Shown here one piece after another: positions 9,174-17,853 of a stretch of DNA of 64,000 nt. The DNA comes from Spartobacteria bacterium LR76. Its GTDB lineage: Bacteria; Verrucomicrobiota; Verrucomicrobiia; Chthoniobacterales; Terrimicrobiaceae. The stretch covers positions 248,001-312,000 of the forward strand of contig QAYZ01000016.1 of assembly GCA_003054655.1 (NCBI GenBank), given 5' to 3'. A model generated the notes under the pieces. It worked only from the letters and a program-made list of their open reading frames with translations, was not told the DNA's origin and did not search any database. Made by a program: the position numbers and the translations under genes. Every line of letters begins with the position of its first letter. The first letter of the stretch is position 1.

Positions 9174-9829
9174 AGGAGAGCTGGCGGTTTCCCGAGGCGC
9201 GCGGAACATCGTCCCGGCGCGGGTTTTCGCTGGTTGAGCTGCTCATGGTGATAGCCATCATCGGCATCCTCACGGCTTTGGTGATGCCCGCAGTGTCGAG
9301 CATCTCGCGCGGATATGGACTGAGCACCGCCGGGCACGCCGTCGTGAACAGTCTGGTGCAGGCCCGCCAGACCGCGATGACCCGCGGGTATCCTGTGCAG
9401 GTCCGCATCTACAAGCTTCCCTCCTACACTCAGCCGAGTTCGGCCTCTCCGTCGAGCTTTCGAGCCATGCAGATCTTTGTCGAGGGCGATCCGTCCATGG
9501 CAAATAGCGCGGCCAGCGTGGCGGTGACCCCGCTTTCCCGGGCGGTATTCTTCAACGCCCCGGTCGAAATTCTCAGTGATACCAACAAATCGCCGATTTT
9601 AGGATTAACCTATGAGTCTTCCCCGCAGGAGACGCTGCCCGGATATGGAAGGAATTACGGATACGTGGCCTTTCGATTCAAGCCGAGCGGGCAGGCTGAT
9701 CTGCCCGCTGATGCTGCAGGACTCACGCTCGTGCTGGGGACGGAGGCCGGCAGCGGCGCACTGCCCGCGAATTTCCGCGCCATTGAGATCGATCCGATCA
9801 CGGGATCGGTGAGGGACTATTCGCCATAG
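9170..9829 (+). CDS. Verru_Chthon cassette protein D (prepilin-like, GspH type)
   Basis: The 219-residue product has the strongest prepilin motif of the set: RRGFSLVELLMVIAIIGILTALVMPA, with Gly/Phe cleavage site and Glu at +5. The following region (GHAVVNSLVQARQTAMTRGYPVQVRIYK) is typical of GspH/FimT pseudopilins. I chose the ATG at 9170, which overlaps the stop of cassette C in ATGA, rather than the in-frame ATG at 9158. It likely forms a minor pseudopilin together with A, B and C in the cell envelope. What the assembled structure does is unknown. No prepilin peptidase or secretion ATPase is encoded in the window. Confidence 0.8.
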   Translation: MKESWRFPEARGTSSRRGFSLVELLMVIAIIGILTALVMPAVSSISRGYGLSTAGHAVVNSLVQARQTAMTRGYPVQVRIYKLPSYTQPSSASPSSFRAMQIFVEGDPSMANSAASVAVTPLSRAVFFNAPVEILSDTNKSPILGLTYESSPQETLPGYGRNYGYVAFRFKPSGQADLPADAAGLTLVLGTEAGSGALPANFRAIEIDPITGSVRDYSP

Positions 9830-9898
9830 AAAACGCAGAGGCATCAATCGCAGATGATTTCGATGAATCGGAACGAGGGAGCGGCTGCTTTGGCGTAT

Positions 9899-9912
9899 GT
9901 CAACAGTTTGAC
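9899..9912. promoter_or_regulatory. Palindromic operator copy 5 (perfect arms) with nearby -10
   Basis: GTCAA-CAGT-TTGAC has perfect 5-bp arms and is the best of the six TCAAYRGWTTGA copies. It lies 70 bp upstream of the PEP-CTERM gene. A good -10 (GATAAT, 9941-9946) lies about 36 bp from its centre and has no matching -35. This spacing would suit an activator near -45 (inference). Confidence 0.6.
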
Positions 9913-9981
9913 TTTTAGCTCCCTTGCGACAGCCGGGCCGGATAATTAGATTTTCGCCAGCCCGAATCCTAATACCCCTCC

Positions 9982-11352
9982 ATGAAAAATCGAGTATCAC
10001 TGAATTCTGTTGTCCACACCGCCGCCTGCATGCTGCTCGGGCTGGCATTGATCGCCGTCCCCTCCGCACAGGCCACCACCTACTCGTGGGTTGCGGCTGG
10101 CTCGGGAACCTGGAACACCTCCACCGCCAACTGGAGCGATGGCGTCACCAACCCGACCACGTGGGTCAACGGATCGGGAAACGATGCCTTCTTTAACGCA
10201 TTTGGTTCATCCACCACAATTACGGTTTCCAACAGTGTCGTGGCAAACAGCCTGTCCACGAACGGCGGCGCTGGCGTCGTTATTTTTAACGGTGGCCAGA
10301 CGATGGACATCACCACGATCAACACCGCCGGTGGAGGAAATGTCGGTCCCATCGATATGTTCAATGTGCTGACCGGCAATCATGATCTGAATTATTTCGG
10401 TGGAGGAACCGGCAGTTCGGGCCGTCTCAACCTCAAAGCAGCCAATACCTACACCGGCGATACCAATCTCAGCGGACTGGCCTACCTCTTTCTCGGAACG
10501 AGCGCCAATGTGGCCTATCTGCCCACCAGCACGACGCTGAATATGGGATCCACGGCGACGACCCTCCGATTTGGCGCGAATAACCAATCCCAGGAAATCA
10601 CCGGCCTCACGAGTTCGGGCAACAGCGCCTCAATCATCGCAACCGGATTGACGGGAAATACTCTGATTATCAATACGAAGTCGGGAGTAACGACAACGTA
10701 CACGGCAAAAATTGGAAACAGCCTGAGCCTGGAAATCAAAGGATCGGGCACGCAGGCCCTCAACGCAGGCGGCACGAAGGACTATACCGGCTCGACCACG
10801 GTCTCCGCGGGAACACTCCTCCTCGGAACTACGCTTACTCAAACCAGCGCCGTCAACGTGACTGGCGGCACATTGCGGACCAGCGGCGCGAATCTGACTG
10901 CGGCCTCAGTCGCCAACATAACGATGAGTTCGGGAGCTGTTGACCTCAATGGCGTGGGAGCCGTCGGCAAATTGACCATTGGAGGCACCAAGGATTTGAT
11001 CACCACGGGTGGCACAATCAAATTTGACCTCGATACCACCTCCACTTTGGACCAGATCGTGGGTTCGGGCGCTGGCTCCAACTTCAGCCTCACAAATACG
11101 ACCATCGAACTTAATCTGATCACATGGACGGCTCCGAACTACGCGAGCACCTACACCCTCTTCACGGGCTTCGTTGACCCCGGCGTGGTGTCGAATGTCA
11201 CCATCACCGGCTACGACACCGCCAACTACACGGCCACCCTTGGCACGGACGGAGTGTTGTCCTTTACGGCTGTGCCCGAACCCTCGACGGTGGCTCTCGG
11301 CGCATTCGGCATTGCGCTTGTCGCATTCCGCCTTCGCCGGCGTACGGTGTAA
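9982..11352 (+). CDS. PEP-CTERM surface protein with autotransporter-associated beta-strand repeats
   Basis: The 456-residue protein has an N-terminal signal peptide (cut near AQATT). Its body is Gly/Thr/Ser/Asn-rich with the passenger-type repeats of PF12951, for example NTYTGDTNLSG near 155 and KDYTGSTTVSAGTLLLG near 265. The C-terminus is VPEPSTVALGAFG, a hydrophobic helix, then RLRRRTV. This is the complete PEP-CTERM sorting signal recognised by exosortase. It is therefore exported, processed and anchored or released as a glycoprotein or matrix protein. No outer-membrane autotransporter barrel is present. No exosortase gene is seen in the window. A shared palindrome upstream ties its control to the pseudopilin cassette. 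Confidence 0.9.
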   Translation: MKNRVSLNSVVHTAACMLLGLALIAVPSAQATTYSWVAAGSGTWNTSTANWSDGVTNPTTWVNGSGNDAFFNAFGSSTTITVSNSVVANSLSTNGGAGVVIFNGGQTMDITTINTAGGGNVGPIDMFNVLTGNHDLNYFGGGTGSSGRLNLKAANTYTGDTNLSGLAYLFLGTSANVAYLPTSTTLNMGSTATTLRFGANNQSQEITGLTSSGNSASIIATGLTGNTLIINTKSGVTTTYTAKIGNSLSLEIKGSGTQALNAGGTKDYTGSTTVSAGTLLLGTTLTQTSAVNVTGGTLRTSGANLTAASVANITMSSGAVDLNGVGAVGKLTIGGTKDLITTGGTIKFDLDTTSTLDQIVGSGAGSNFSLTNTTIELNLITWTAPNYASTYTLFTGFVDPGVVSNVTITGYDTANYTATLGTDGVLSFTAVPEPSTVALGAFGIALVAFRLRRRTV

Positions 11353-11488
11353 GTGGAAAAGGAATAACTCGACATCAAGGCAAAGGCCGGAGCGTGTGGG
11401 GGAACCGTACACCTTTGTCTTGTTGCTTTTCCGCCCCGAGATGGCCTACTGATTGAGAGCCTCTTCCCCCCGAAAAAAGGTGTCCCCT

Positions 11489-12175
11489 ATGAAAACGCGT
11501 CTGTTCCTGTTAGCCTTTTCGCTTCTCGCTGGCCCGGTGTTCGCGGGTCAGCCGGTCTTTGAGGAATCCATCGTCCAACTGCCGAGGACTTCGGGTTGGA
11601 AGACTCAGGGAGCCGTGGAGGTTCAGGGAGACAAACTGGTTTTGAGAGCGACCGGAGATGAGGGTGCGTTTGCCAACGGGGTACTGCTCACGACGGAGCC
11701 ATCGGATGCACTGAACTTCACGGAGCATCCGTTGCAGATCCGCGTCTCAGGAATCGAACTCAGCGGGGATGCTCCGGATGCGAAGAAGGCATTTGTCATC
11801 CTCTTGAGCACGGACAAGGCCCTGGAAACCTCGGCTGCGGCCTACGTGAGATTCTGCCTCAATGGCGATGGCTCGTTCAATGTGGCAGGCCCGAAGAGCG
11901 GAGGCGGGGAGGGCGTGATTCCCGTCGACCTGGTGACTGGCAAGGCGGTCCTTCCGATATCCGAGATCGTGCTTTCCCTGAGCCGGGAGAATGTCATCGT
12001 CAAGATCAAGGACGGGGCGGGGGATCAGGAAATTCAGGGAGAGATCGGCGACAAGATCGACCTGTCCCTCTGGCAGGGCGTGTCACCGTACTTCGTGCTC
12101 AAAGCGGTGCGTCGGCCAGCCGCCGGATATTTTGAGGCCTCGGTAGCGGGGTTGGAGATTTCCTCCGGGAAATAA
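11489..12175 (+). CDS. Secreted protein of unknown function, predicted beta-sandwich
   Basis: The product is 228 residues and begins with a clear signal peptide (MKTRLFLLAFSLLAGPVFAG). The start is set by AAGGTG 7 nt upstream; the frame is open back to 11453 without a signal peptide. The mature part is predicted all-beta, with alternating strands such as AVEVQGDKLVLRATGDEGAF and PLQIRVSGIEL. This resembles concanavalin/LamG-like or DUF1080-like domains, but I see no diagnostic motif. It precedes the sugar transporter gene by 31 bp and may be cotranscribed, suggesting a role in binding a carbohydrate at the cell surface (inference). Confidence 0.6.
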   Translation: MKTRLFLLAFSLLAGPVFAGQPVFEESIVQLPRTSGWKTQGAVEVQGDKLVLRATGDEGAFANGVLLTTEPSDALNFTEHPLQIRVSGIELSGDAPDAKKAFVILLSTDKALETSAAAYVRFCLNGDGSFNVAGPKSGGGEGVIPVDLVTGKAVLPISEIVLSLSRENVIVKIKDGAGDQEIQGEIGDKIDLSLWQGVSPYFVLKAVRRPAAGYFEASVAGLEISSGK

Positions 12176-12206
12176 ATCGACAGCCTGACCTCGCGGAAAA
12201 ATTCTG

Positions 12207-13601
12207 ATGTCCCCGCATTCAACCCCGGAGAAAATTTCGCCTGAAGAGGCGGCCACCGAACGCTCCGCCACGGGTGCGAAGGTGTGGAGCGTCGGCACGT
12301 TGCAATACACGGCGGGCGGATTGGTCCTGCTCTTCCTGCTCTTGTTGCTGGGAGATTTTTCCTGGTCGATGAGGGATCGCTCGGTCGGGCCGATGGCTCA
12401 ATGGTATCTCAAGCACCTCGATGTCCCCAACTACCTCTTCGCCCTCCTGATCAGTTCGTTCCCTTCGCTGGTCGGATTGATCCTGGGGCCGATCATCAGC
12501 GTCAAATCGGACCGCCATCGCGGCCCGAGGGGGAGGCGCATTCCCTTTCTCCTGGTCACGACGCCAATCGCGGCATCGGGCATGATCGGGCTCGGCGTCA
12601 CGCCGCATGTCGCGCGGTGGGTTCACAGCCATTTTCCCAACCAGAGCGAGATGGTCGTGGCGGTGATCTGCTTCGGCGTCTTCTGGGCCGTCTTCGAGTT
12701 CGCCACCATCGCGGCGATGGCGATCTTTGGCGGCCTGATCAATGACGTAGTGCCCCAGCAATTCCTTGGACGATTCTATGGACTCTTCCGTGCGGTGAGC
12801 CTCGTGGACGGGATGATCTTCAACTTCTGGATACTGGGCCAGGTGGAGACGTACTACACGGTGATCCTGGTGGTCATCGGATTCATTTACGGCCTCTCAT
12901 TTTACTGGGTGTGCCTCAAGGTGAAGGAAGGGCAATATCCTCCCCCCGAGACTCACCCGGGAACCCACCCGCTGGTCGAGGTGAAGAGCTACTTCCGCGA
13001 GTGCTTCCGCCGTCCCTACTATGTCGGCCTCTTCGTGATGATGATGGCGGCCTCGCTCGTCTTCATGCCTGTGAATATCTTTATGATTCCCTATGCGAAC
13101 AGCCTGGGAATGAGCATGGATGCGTACGGGAAATGCCTTGCATTGACTTTTCTCATCTCGCTCATCCTGGCCTATCCGCTCGGGTGGCTGGCCGATGTCT
13201 TTCATCCGCTGCGCATGTGTATCTTCAGCCTGTTGGGGTATGCGGTGGTGACGGGCTGGGGAGCTCTGAACGCGAGAACGCCGGAGACATTTGCCATTGC
13301 GCTGGTGCTTCACGGCGTGCTGTCGGGATGTTATTTTACGGTGGGGGCGTCGCTGGGAGCGCGGCTTTTTCCGAGGACGCGGTACGCCCAGTTTGCCAGC
13401 GCCTCTGGCATCGTTGGTTCCCTGGGCGCGATGACGGTAGGCCCATTGGTCGGCGGCTTGGTGGACGCGACAGGCAATGCCTACTATCACACGTTCACGG
13501 CAGGTTGTGTCATGGCCGTGATTGCGCTGCTGGCTGCAATCGGGGTTTACCTTCGATTCATGAGCCTGGGCGGTCCGAGGGGCTACGTTGCACCAGAGTA
13601 G
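12207..13601 (+). CDS. MFS transporter, SLC45/sugar-cation symporter-like
   Basis: The 464-residue protein has twelve predicted transmembrane helices in two halves. The loop after helix 2 contains SDRHRGPRGRRIPFL, close to the SDR...GRRRPFI motif of the SLC45/GPH sucrose-proton symporters and a variant of MFS motif A. The cytoplasmic N-terminus is about 35 residues. It probably imports a di- or oligosaccharide with protons. It follows the secreted protein by 31 bp and converges on a GH37 trehalase, so trehalose or a related glucoside is a reasonable but unproven substrate. Confidence 0.75.
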   Translation: MSPHSTPEKISPEEAATERSATGAKVWSVGTLQYTAGGLVLLFLLLLLGDFSWSMRDRSVGPMAQWYLKHLDVPNYLFALLISSFPSLVGLILGPIISVKSDRHRGPRGRRIPFLLVTTPIAASGMIGLGVTPHVARWVHSHFPNQSEMVVAVICFGVFWAVFEFATIAAMAIFGGLINDVVPQQFLGRFYGLFRAVSLVDGMIFNFWILGQVETYYTVILVVIGFIYGLSFYWVCLKVKEGQYPPPETHPGTHPLVEVKSYFRECFRRPYYVGLFVMMMAASLVFMPVNIFMIPYANSLGMSMDAYGKCLALTFLISLILAYPLGWLADVFHPLRMCIFSLLGYAVVTGWGALNARTPETFAIALVLHGVLSGCYFTVGASLGARLFPRTRYAQFASASGIVGSLGAMTVGPLVGGLVDATGNAYYHTFTAGCVMAVIALLAAIGVYLRFMSLGGPRGYVAPE

Positions 13602-13723
13602 TCTCCTTTAAATCGCGAGGCGCTTTTCCAAAAGGCTTCCTCCGGGCGTGGTGGCTGCCTCTTGCTTTACGGGATTGTAACCAGGACCCGGGGAATTGAC
13701 CGCTTGCCAGCAGGTGGGGCGAG

Positions 13724-15052
13724 TCAAGACTTGCTGTCGGCCAGAAAGTCCTGGGCATCGACGAATATCCCGGCAGTCCAGCCCATCATGGACGGAGTCT
13801 CTGCTTCGGGGACATCATTGCCGCCAGAGGCCAGATTGACCGGATTTTTGAAATACCCGGCTTCATTTCTCGCGATATGCGAGCCATCGGCGACGTTGTA
13901 CTTTTCCCAAAGATCCCCCGTCAGGGCAAAGGCCCGTGTTACGCAGCCGATGTATTTTTCCGCGATACGCCGGGCCTCGCCGATGTATCCGTAACGCGCG
14001 AGGCCGCGATAGGCGATATGCTGCACGGGGGGCCACATATTCGGGTGATCCCACTGGTATGGGGTGGCACCATTCGGCGGGAGGGTCGCGGTGATGCCGT
14101 GGTCAAATTCCAGCTTGGGCAGGGCATTCGCGACCACCGCGGCGGCTTGCTCCGGGTTGGCGAGGCCGACCCAGAGCGGCTGAAACAACCCGGCATTCCA
14201 TACGCTGGATCGGCGGCAGTGCACATGATCGTAGTCAAACCACGCGCCCCGTTCTGCGTCCCAGCAGAGTGAGTTGATCAAAGTGCGGCGGCGGTCTGCC
14301 CGTTCGGTCCAGAGTGAACTCTCATCCCCGGTGGTCCAGCGGGCGAGGAGAGTCTCGTACAGCCAGAGATTGCTGTTAAGATCGACTGGGAAGAAATCCG
14401 GGCAGCGCTTGGCGAAGCGAGAGTTCATGTCCCAGCCGGTTTCACACTCAGCCATGACGCGGGCAGCGAACTCCAGATTGTCCTCGGCGAGCGCATCGGG
14501 CATCCCGAGCCGATCTCTTACGGTGGGAAAAAATTCGATCAACTCCTCGCGTGTTGCATGGCAGCCATGGCGGGCGAGCCCGGGAGAGACCGTGCGGCGG
14601 TTGATCCAAAATTCATATTCCCGCTTGAGCAATGGGATGGCTTCTTGCAGGAACGCAGGATCCTGGCTTGCCTCAGCCAGGAGGCCCACTAGCGGCGCGA
14701 GGTAGGGAGGCTGGGAGCGGCTGAGGTAATACTTGCGATTGCCGTTGGGAACGAAACCAAATCTCCCGACCTCCGCAAGGAGATTGCGCGTGTTGTTGAG
14801 CGCGAGTTCTTCGCGCCCGGTGGCGACAAGGCCCACGCAGGTGAAATAGGTGTCCCAGTAATAAAGCTCCTGAAAGACATCCTTGCGCGAGGGAATCGTG
14901 TAGGGGTGCGGCAGCCCGATCAGCGTTCCGTCGTCTTTCGGTGAGTGGCGAACGGTATCATCCCAATGGGATTCGATGAAAGCTCGTACATGGTCGGGAG
15001 ACGGTGACGTCGCCGACCGGGTGGCGGAAACGGGGGGCGAGTTATGCGGCAT
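13724..15052 (-). CDS. Alpha,alpha-trehalase, GH37
   Basis: This 442-residue enzyme carries both trehalase signatures: PSRKDVFQELYYWDTYF, equivalent to PGGRFxExYxWDxY, and YQWDHPNMWPPVQ. The catalytic acid Asp sits in ETGWDMNSRF and the basic Glu in LWEKYNVADG. It splits trehalose to two glucose units. There is no signal peptide, so it acts in the cytoplasm and would need an importer such as the MFS protein downstream on the opposite strand. It is somewhat shorter than E. coli TreA/TreF (about 550), mainly at the N-terminus. Related GH37/GH63-like enzymes acting on other glucosides cannot be excluded. A shared palindrome lies 55 bp upstream. Confidence 0.82.
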   Translation of the reverse strand: MPHNSPPVSATRSATSPSPDHVRAFIESHWDDTVRHSPKDDGTLIGLPHPYTIPSRKDVFQELYYWDTYFTCVGLVATGREELALNNTRNLLAEVGRFGFVPNGNRKYYLSRSQPPYLAPLVGLLAEASQDPAFLQEAIPLLKREYEFWINRRTVSPGLARHGCHATREELIEFFPTVRDRLGMPDALAEDNLEFAARVMAECETGWDMNSRFAKRCPDFFPVDLNSNLWLYETLLARWTTGDESSLWTERADRRRTLINSLCWDAERGAWFDYDHVHCRRSSVWNAGLFQPLWVGLANPEQAAAVVANALPKLEFDHGITATLPPNGATPYQWDHPNMWPPVQHIAYRGLARYGYIGEARRIAEKYIGCVTRAFALTGDLWEKYNVADGSHIARNEAGYFKNPVNLASGGNDVPEAETPSMMGWTAGIFVDAQDFLADSKS

Positions 15053-15106
15053 ATCGGGTATGCCATCAAAATCGCAGCAGCCTCCGAACGCTCAATCGGC
15101 ACCTCG

Positions 15107-15120
15107 GTCAAACCGTTGAG
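15107..15120. promoter_or_regulatory. Palindromic operator copy 6
   Basis: GTCAA-ACCG-TTGAG on the plus strand reads CTCAACGGTTTGAC toward the trehalase, whose start is about 55 bp away. It fits TCAAYRGWTTGA and lies in the short gap between esterase and trehalase, both on the minus strand, giving the trehalase its own control point. Confidence 0.55.
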
Positions 15121-15132
15121 CGGAGCGGAGTT

Positions 15133-16065
15133 TCAGTCTGGTCTTTTTTTCGCAGGCAGATCCTGCCCGAGGTATCTGGCTAGAAAGGCGAGGACAGCGG
15201 GGCGCAGATCCTGCTCCGGAGGCGTAAGACCAAAAGCGTGTTTGGCTCCGGGAATCTCGATGTACTCATGGGGTACGCCCAGTTCCGCAAGCTGTGCGAC
15301 AAGCCTGCGGCCGTAGGAAACGGGGACGATGTCATCGGCATCGCCCTGTACCGCGAGTACGGGTGGCATTTTTGATGTGAGGTGGGTGGCCGGGGAGGCA
15401 GCGATGACATTAGCCTCAGTTTCCTCCTCGGTTGATCCGGCGAAGTGCGGCCGCCGGTCGACCGTGACATCATGCCGCCCATAGAACTCGATCACAGCGC
15501 GGATGTCGTTGCTTTGCTCGGGGTAAAGGCCGCCTTTGTTCCATTGATCGGAGTCCTCGGTCGCAGCGACCAGCAGGGCGAGATGCGCGCCAGCAGAGGC
15601 ACCCATGATGGCGATGCGGTCGGGGTCTATTCCAAAGTCGCCGGCGTTCTTGCGCAGGAAACGCACGGCAGTCTTGCAATCGAGAAAGTTCTGCGGCCAG
15701 GCGACCGCATCAAAATGGGTCCGTCCCTCCGCGTCCTTGCGGGCTTTGTTCAGGAGATAATCGATGGAGACGGCGACGTAGCCATTTTCGGCCAGGGCAT
15801 TGCAGAATTCCTTTGAGCGCTCATCGCTCTTGCTTCCCCCGCTCCAGCCTCCGCCATGAATGAAAATCACTGCGGCCCGGGGGCGGGGAAACTTCGCGGG
15901 AGGGAGATAGACGTCCAGTTTCTCAACTCGTTCCGGCCCCAGATAAGGAATGTCGGACTTGATCTCGATCTGGTTCCCGGCAGGCAGGGCCGGGGCGAAA
16001 AAGCCGAGAGCGATGACCGTGGCGGCGAGAAGGCGGGAAGGTCGTGAAAATCGAACAGGAATCAC
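15133..16065 (-). CDS. Secreted alpha/beta-hydrolase esterase (BD-FAE/lipase-like)
   Basis: The 310-residue protein has an N-terminal signal peptide (LLAATVIALGFFAPALPAG). The alpha/beta-hydrolase core shows the oxyanion motif FIHGGGWSGG, the nucleophile elbow IMGASAGAHLA, an acidic residue in VQGDADDIVP and the catalytic His in GAKHAFG. Such enzymes remove acetyl or feruloyl groups from polysaccharides or act as carboxylesterases. The neighbourhood of sialate esterase, polysaccharide deacetylase and glycosidase supports a glycan deacylating role; the actual ester is unknown. Confidence 0.8.
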   Translation of the reverse strand: MIPVRFSRPSRLLAATVIALGFFAPALPAGNQIEIKSDIPYLGPERVEKLDVYLPPAKFPRPRAAVIFIHGGGWSGGSKSDERSKEFCNALAENGYVAVSIDYLLNKARKDAEGRTHFDAVAWPQNFLDCKTAVRFLRKNAGDFGIDPDRIAIMGASAGAHLALLVAATEDSDQWNKGGLYPEQSNDIRAVIEFYGRHDVTVDRRPHFAGSTEEETEANVIAASPATHLTSKMPPVLAVQGDADDIVPVSYGRRLVAQLAELGVPHEYIEIPGAKHAFGLTPPEQDLRPAVLAFLARYLGQDLPAKKRPD

Positions 16066-16148
16066 CCGGCGAGCCTATCGAAACATCGCGGCGCGGTACA
16101 CCGGAAGTTGAGAGAAAGGGGCTGGCTGGTTATGTCGTGACTTTCTCT

Positions 16149-16174
16149 GTTTCAAATATCTCGACATTTGAAAC
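16149..16174. promoter_or_regulatory. Perfect inverted repeat upstream of mdcA
   Basis: GTTTCAAAT-N8-ATTTGAAAC has two identical 9-bp arms and ends 35 bp before the mdcA start. Its symmetry and position suggest an operator for a dimeric regulator of malonate use. No MdcR-type regulator gene is adjacent, so the protein is unidentified. Confidence 0.65.
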
Positions 16175-16209
16175 CGGTTGCGGCAGGGAGTGGGAAAACC
16201 ACGTGCTCA

Positions 16210-17847
16210 ATGAGTTCCCCTGATAAAGTTGCCCGTCGGAAAGAAAAGCTCGATCGGGTCGCAAAGGTGTTTGGTCCGAGCAAGGTCATCCCGGCGGAGC
16301 GCACGGTCGAATTTCTCGAACTCATCCTCTCACCCGGTGATCGCGTCGTGCATGAGGGGGATAACCAGAAACAGGGGGACTTCCTCGCGGAAAAGCTCGC
16401 CCAGGTCGATCCGAAGAAGGTCAATGGCTTGAAGCTCGCCGTATCGTGCATCGGTCTCCCGGAGCATCTGGATCTTTTTGAGAACGGCATTGCGGAGGTC
16501 GTCGACTTCGCCTACGCCGGGCCGCAGGGAGGACGCCTCGCAGAGCTGGTCGGCAACGGCACGGTGAAGATCGGAGCAGTCCATACCTACGTGGAGCTTT
16601 ATGCCCGGTACTTTGCGGAGTTGCGTCCGGACGTGGCGTGTCTCGTCGCGATCGACGCCGACGCAGAGGGCAATCTCTACACCGGGTCGAATACCGAGGA
16701 AACGCCTGCGCTGGTCGAGGCGACAGCCTTTGGCGGCGGCATCGTGGTCGTGCAGGCCAACAAGCTCACCGACAACCTCCGCCGCGTCGACATCCCGGGC
16801 GAATGGGTCGATTTTGTCATCGAAAGCCCGAAGCCATTTCATCTTGAGGCGCTCTTTACCAAGGACCCGGCGCTGCTCGATGAGACGCGCATCCTCATGG
16901 CCATGATGGCGATGAAGGCGATTTACCAGAAGTACCTGCCCAAGGTGCTCAACCATGGTGTGGGCTTCAATACCGCCGCCATCGAACTCCTCCTGCCGAC
17001 CTATGGCGAGGAGCTCGGGCTCAAGGGAAAGGCCTGTACGCACTGGGCGCTGAATCCGCACCCGACGATGATCCCCGCCATCGAGAGTGGTTTCGTCGAG
17101 GCCATCGCCTGCATCGGCGGTGAGGTCGGCATGGAGGACTATGTGGCCTCGAAGCCCGACATCTTTCCGCTGGGCCGCGACGGCAGCCTGCGGTCCAACC
17201 GTTTCTACGGCCAGATGGCTGGCCATTTTGCCGACATGTTCGTCGGGGCGACGCTCCAGATCGACCCCTTTGGAAACAGCTCGACTGTCACCGCGGATCG
17301 GCTGGCCGGTTTTGGCGGCGCTCCGAACTTCGGTGCGGAAAACCGGGCGAGGCGTCATCTTTCCGAGGCCTTTCTCCGCGCCGGGGCTGAGGCCCATGCG
17401 GGCGAGTACATGCCGCAGGGGCGCAAGCTCGTGGTGCAGATGGTCGAGACCTTCCAGGGTGCGAACAATCCGACTTTCGTGGAAAGGCTGGAGGCCTGGG
17501 ATGCGATGAAGACGGCGGGCTTCGCTGTGCCGCCCGTGATGATTTATGGCGATGATGTGAGCCACATCGTGACTGAGGAGGGCGTGGCCAATCTGCTGCT
17601 CTGCCGTACGATGGAGGAGCGCGAGCAGGCTGTGCGGGGCGTGGCGGGGTTCACTCCTGTCGGCCTCAAGCGCGATCATGCGATGGTGGCCAATCTCCGC
17701 GATCGCGGCATCATCCAGCGGGCCGAGGATCTCGGCATACGCAAGAGCGATGTTTCGCGCGACCGTCTCGCCGCCCGCAATATCCACGATCTCGTCCGCT
17801 GGTCCGGCGGGCTTTACAATCCGCCGAGCCGATTCCGTAACTGGTAA
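16210..17847 (+). CDS. mdcA: Malonate decarboxylase subunit alpha (acetyl-S-ACP:malonate ACP transferase)
   Basis: The 545-residue protein (MdcA is about 550) opens the operon. MdcA exchanges the acetyl group on the MdcC thiol for malonate, releasing acetate, so that malonyl-S-ACP can be decarboxylated. Visible family blocks are ERTVEFLELILSPGDRVVHEGDNQKQGDF near the N-terminus, HTYVELYARYFAELRPDVACL in the middle and the C-terminal SGGLYNPPSRFRNW. I placed the start at 16210, which matches the family N-terminus; the frame runs back to 16168, inside the inverted repeat. mdcC follows after 6 bp. With all of mdcACDEGBH present, the cytoplasmic biotin-independent enzyme should be functional. Confidence 0.93.
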   Translation: MSSPDKVARRKEKLDRVAKVFGPSKVIPAERTVEFLELILSPGDRVVHEGDNQKQGDFLAEKLAQVDPKKVNGLKLAVSCIGLPEHLDLFENGIAEVVDFAYAGPQGGRLAELVGNGTVKIGAVHTYVELYARYFAELRPDVACLVAIDADAEGNLYTGSNTEETPALVEATAFGGGIVVVQANKLTDNLRRVDIPGEWVDFVIESPKPFHLEALFTKDPALLDETRILMAMMAMKAIYQKYLPKVLNHGVGFNTAAIELLLPTYGEELGLKGKACTHWALNPHPTMIPAIESGFVEAIACIGGEVGMEDYVASKPDIFPLGRDGSLRSNRFYGQMAGHFADMFVGATLQIDPFGNSSTVTADRLAGFGGAPNFGAENRARRHLSEAFLRAGAEAHAGEYMPQGRKLVVQMVETFQGANNPTFVERLEAWDAMKTAGFAVPPVMIYGDDVSHIVTEEGVANLLLCRTMEEREQAVRGVAGFTPVGLKRDHAMVANLRDRGIIQRAEDLGIRKSDVSRDRLAARNIHDLVRWSGGLYNPPSRFRNW

Positions 17848-17853
17848 ATAGCC

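Noticed and set aside
13602-13723. GCTTTT-CC-AAAAGG as a terminator between the transporter and trehalase.
   Set aside because: The stem is short, AT-rich and not followed by a T run.
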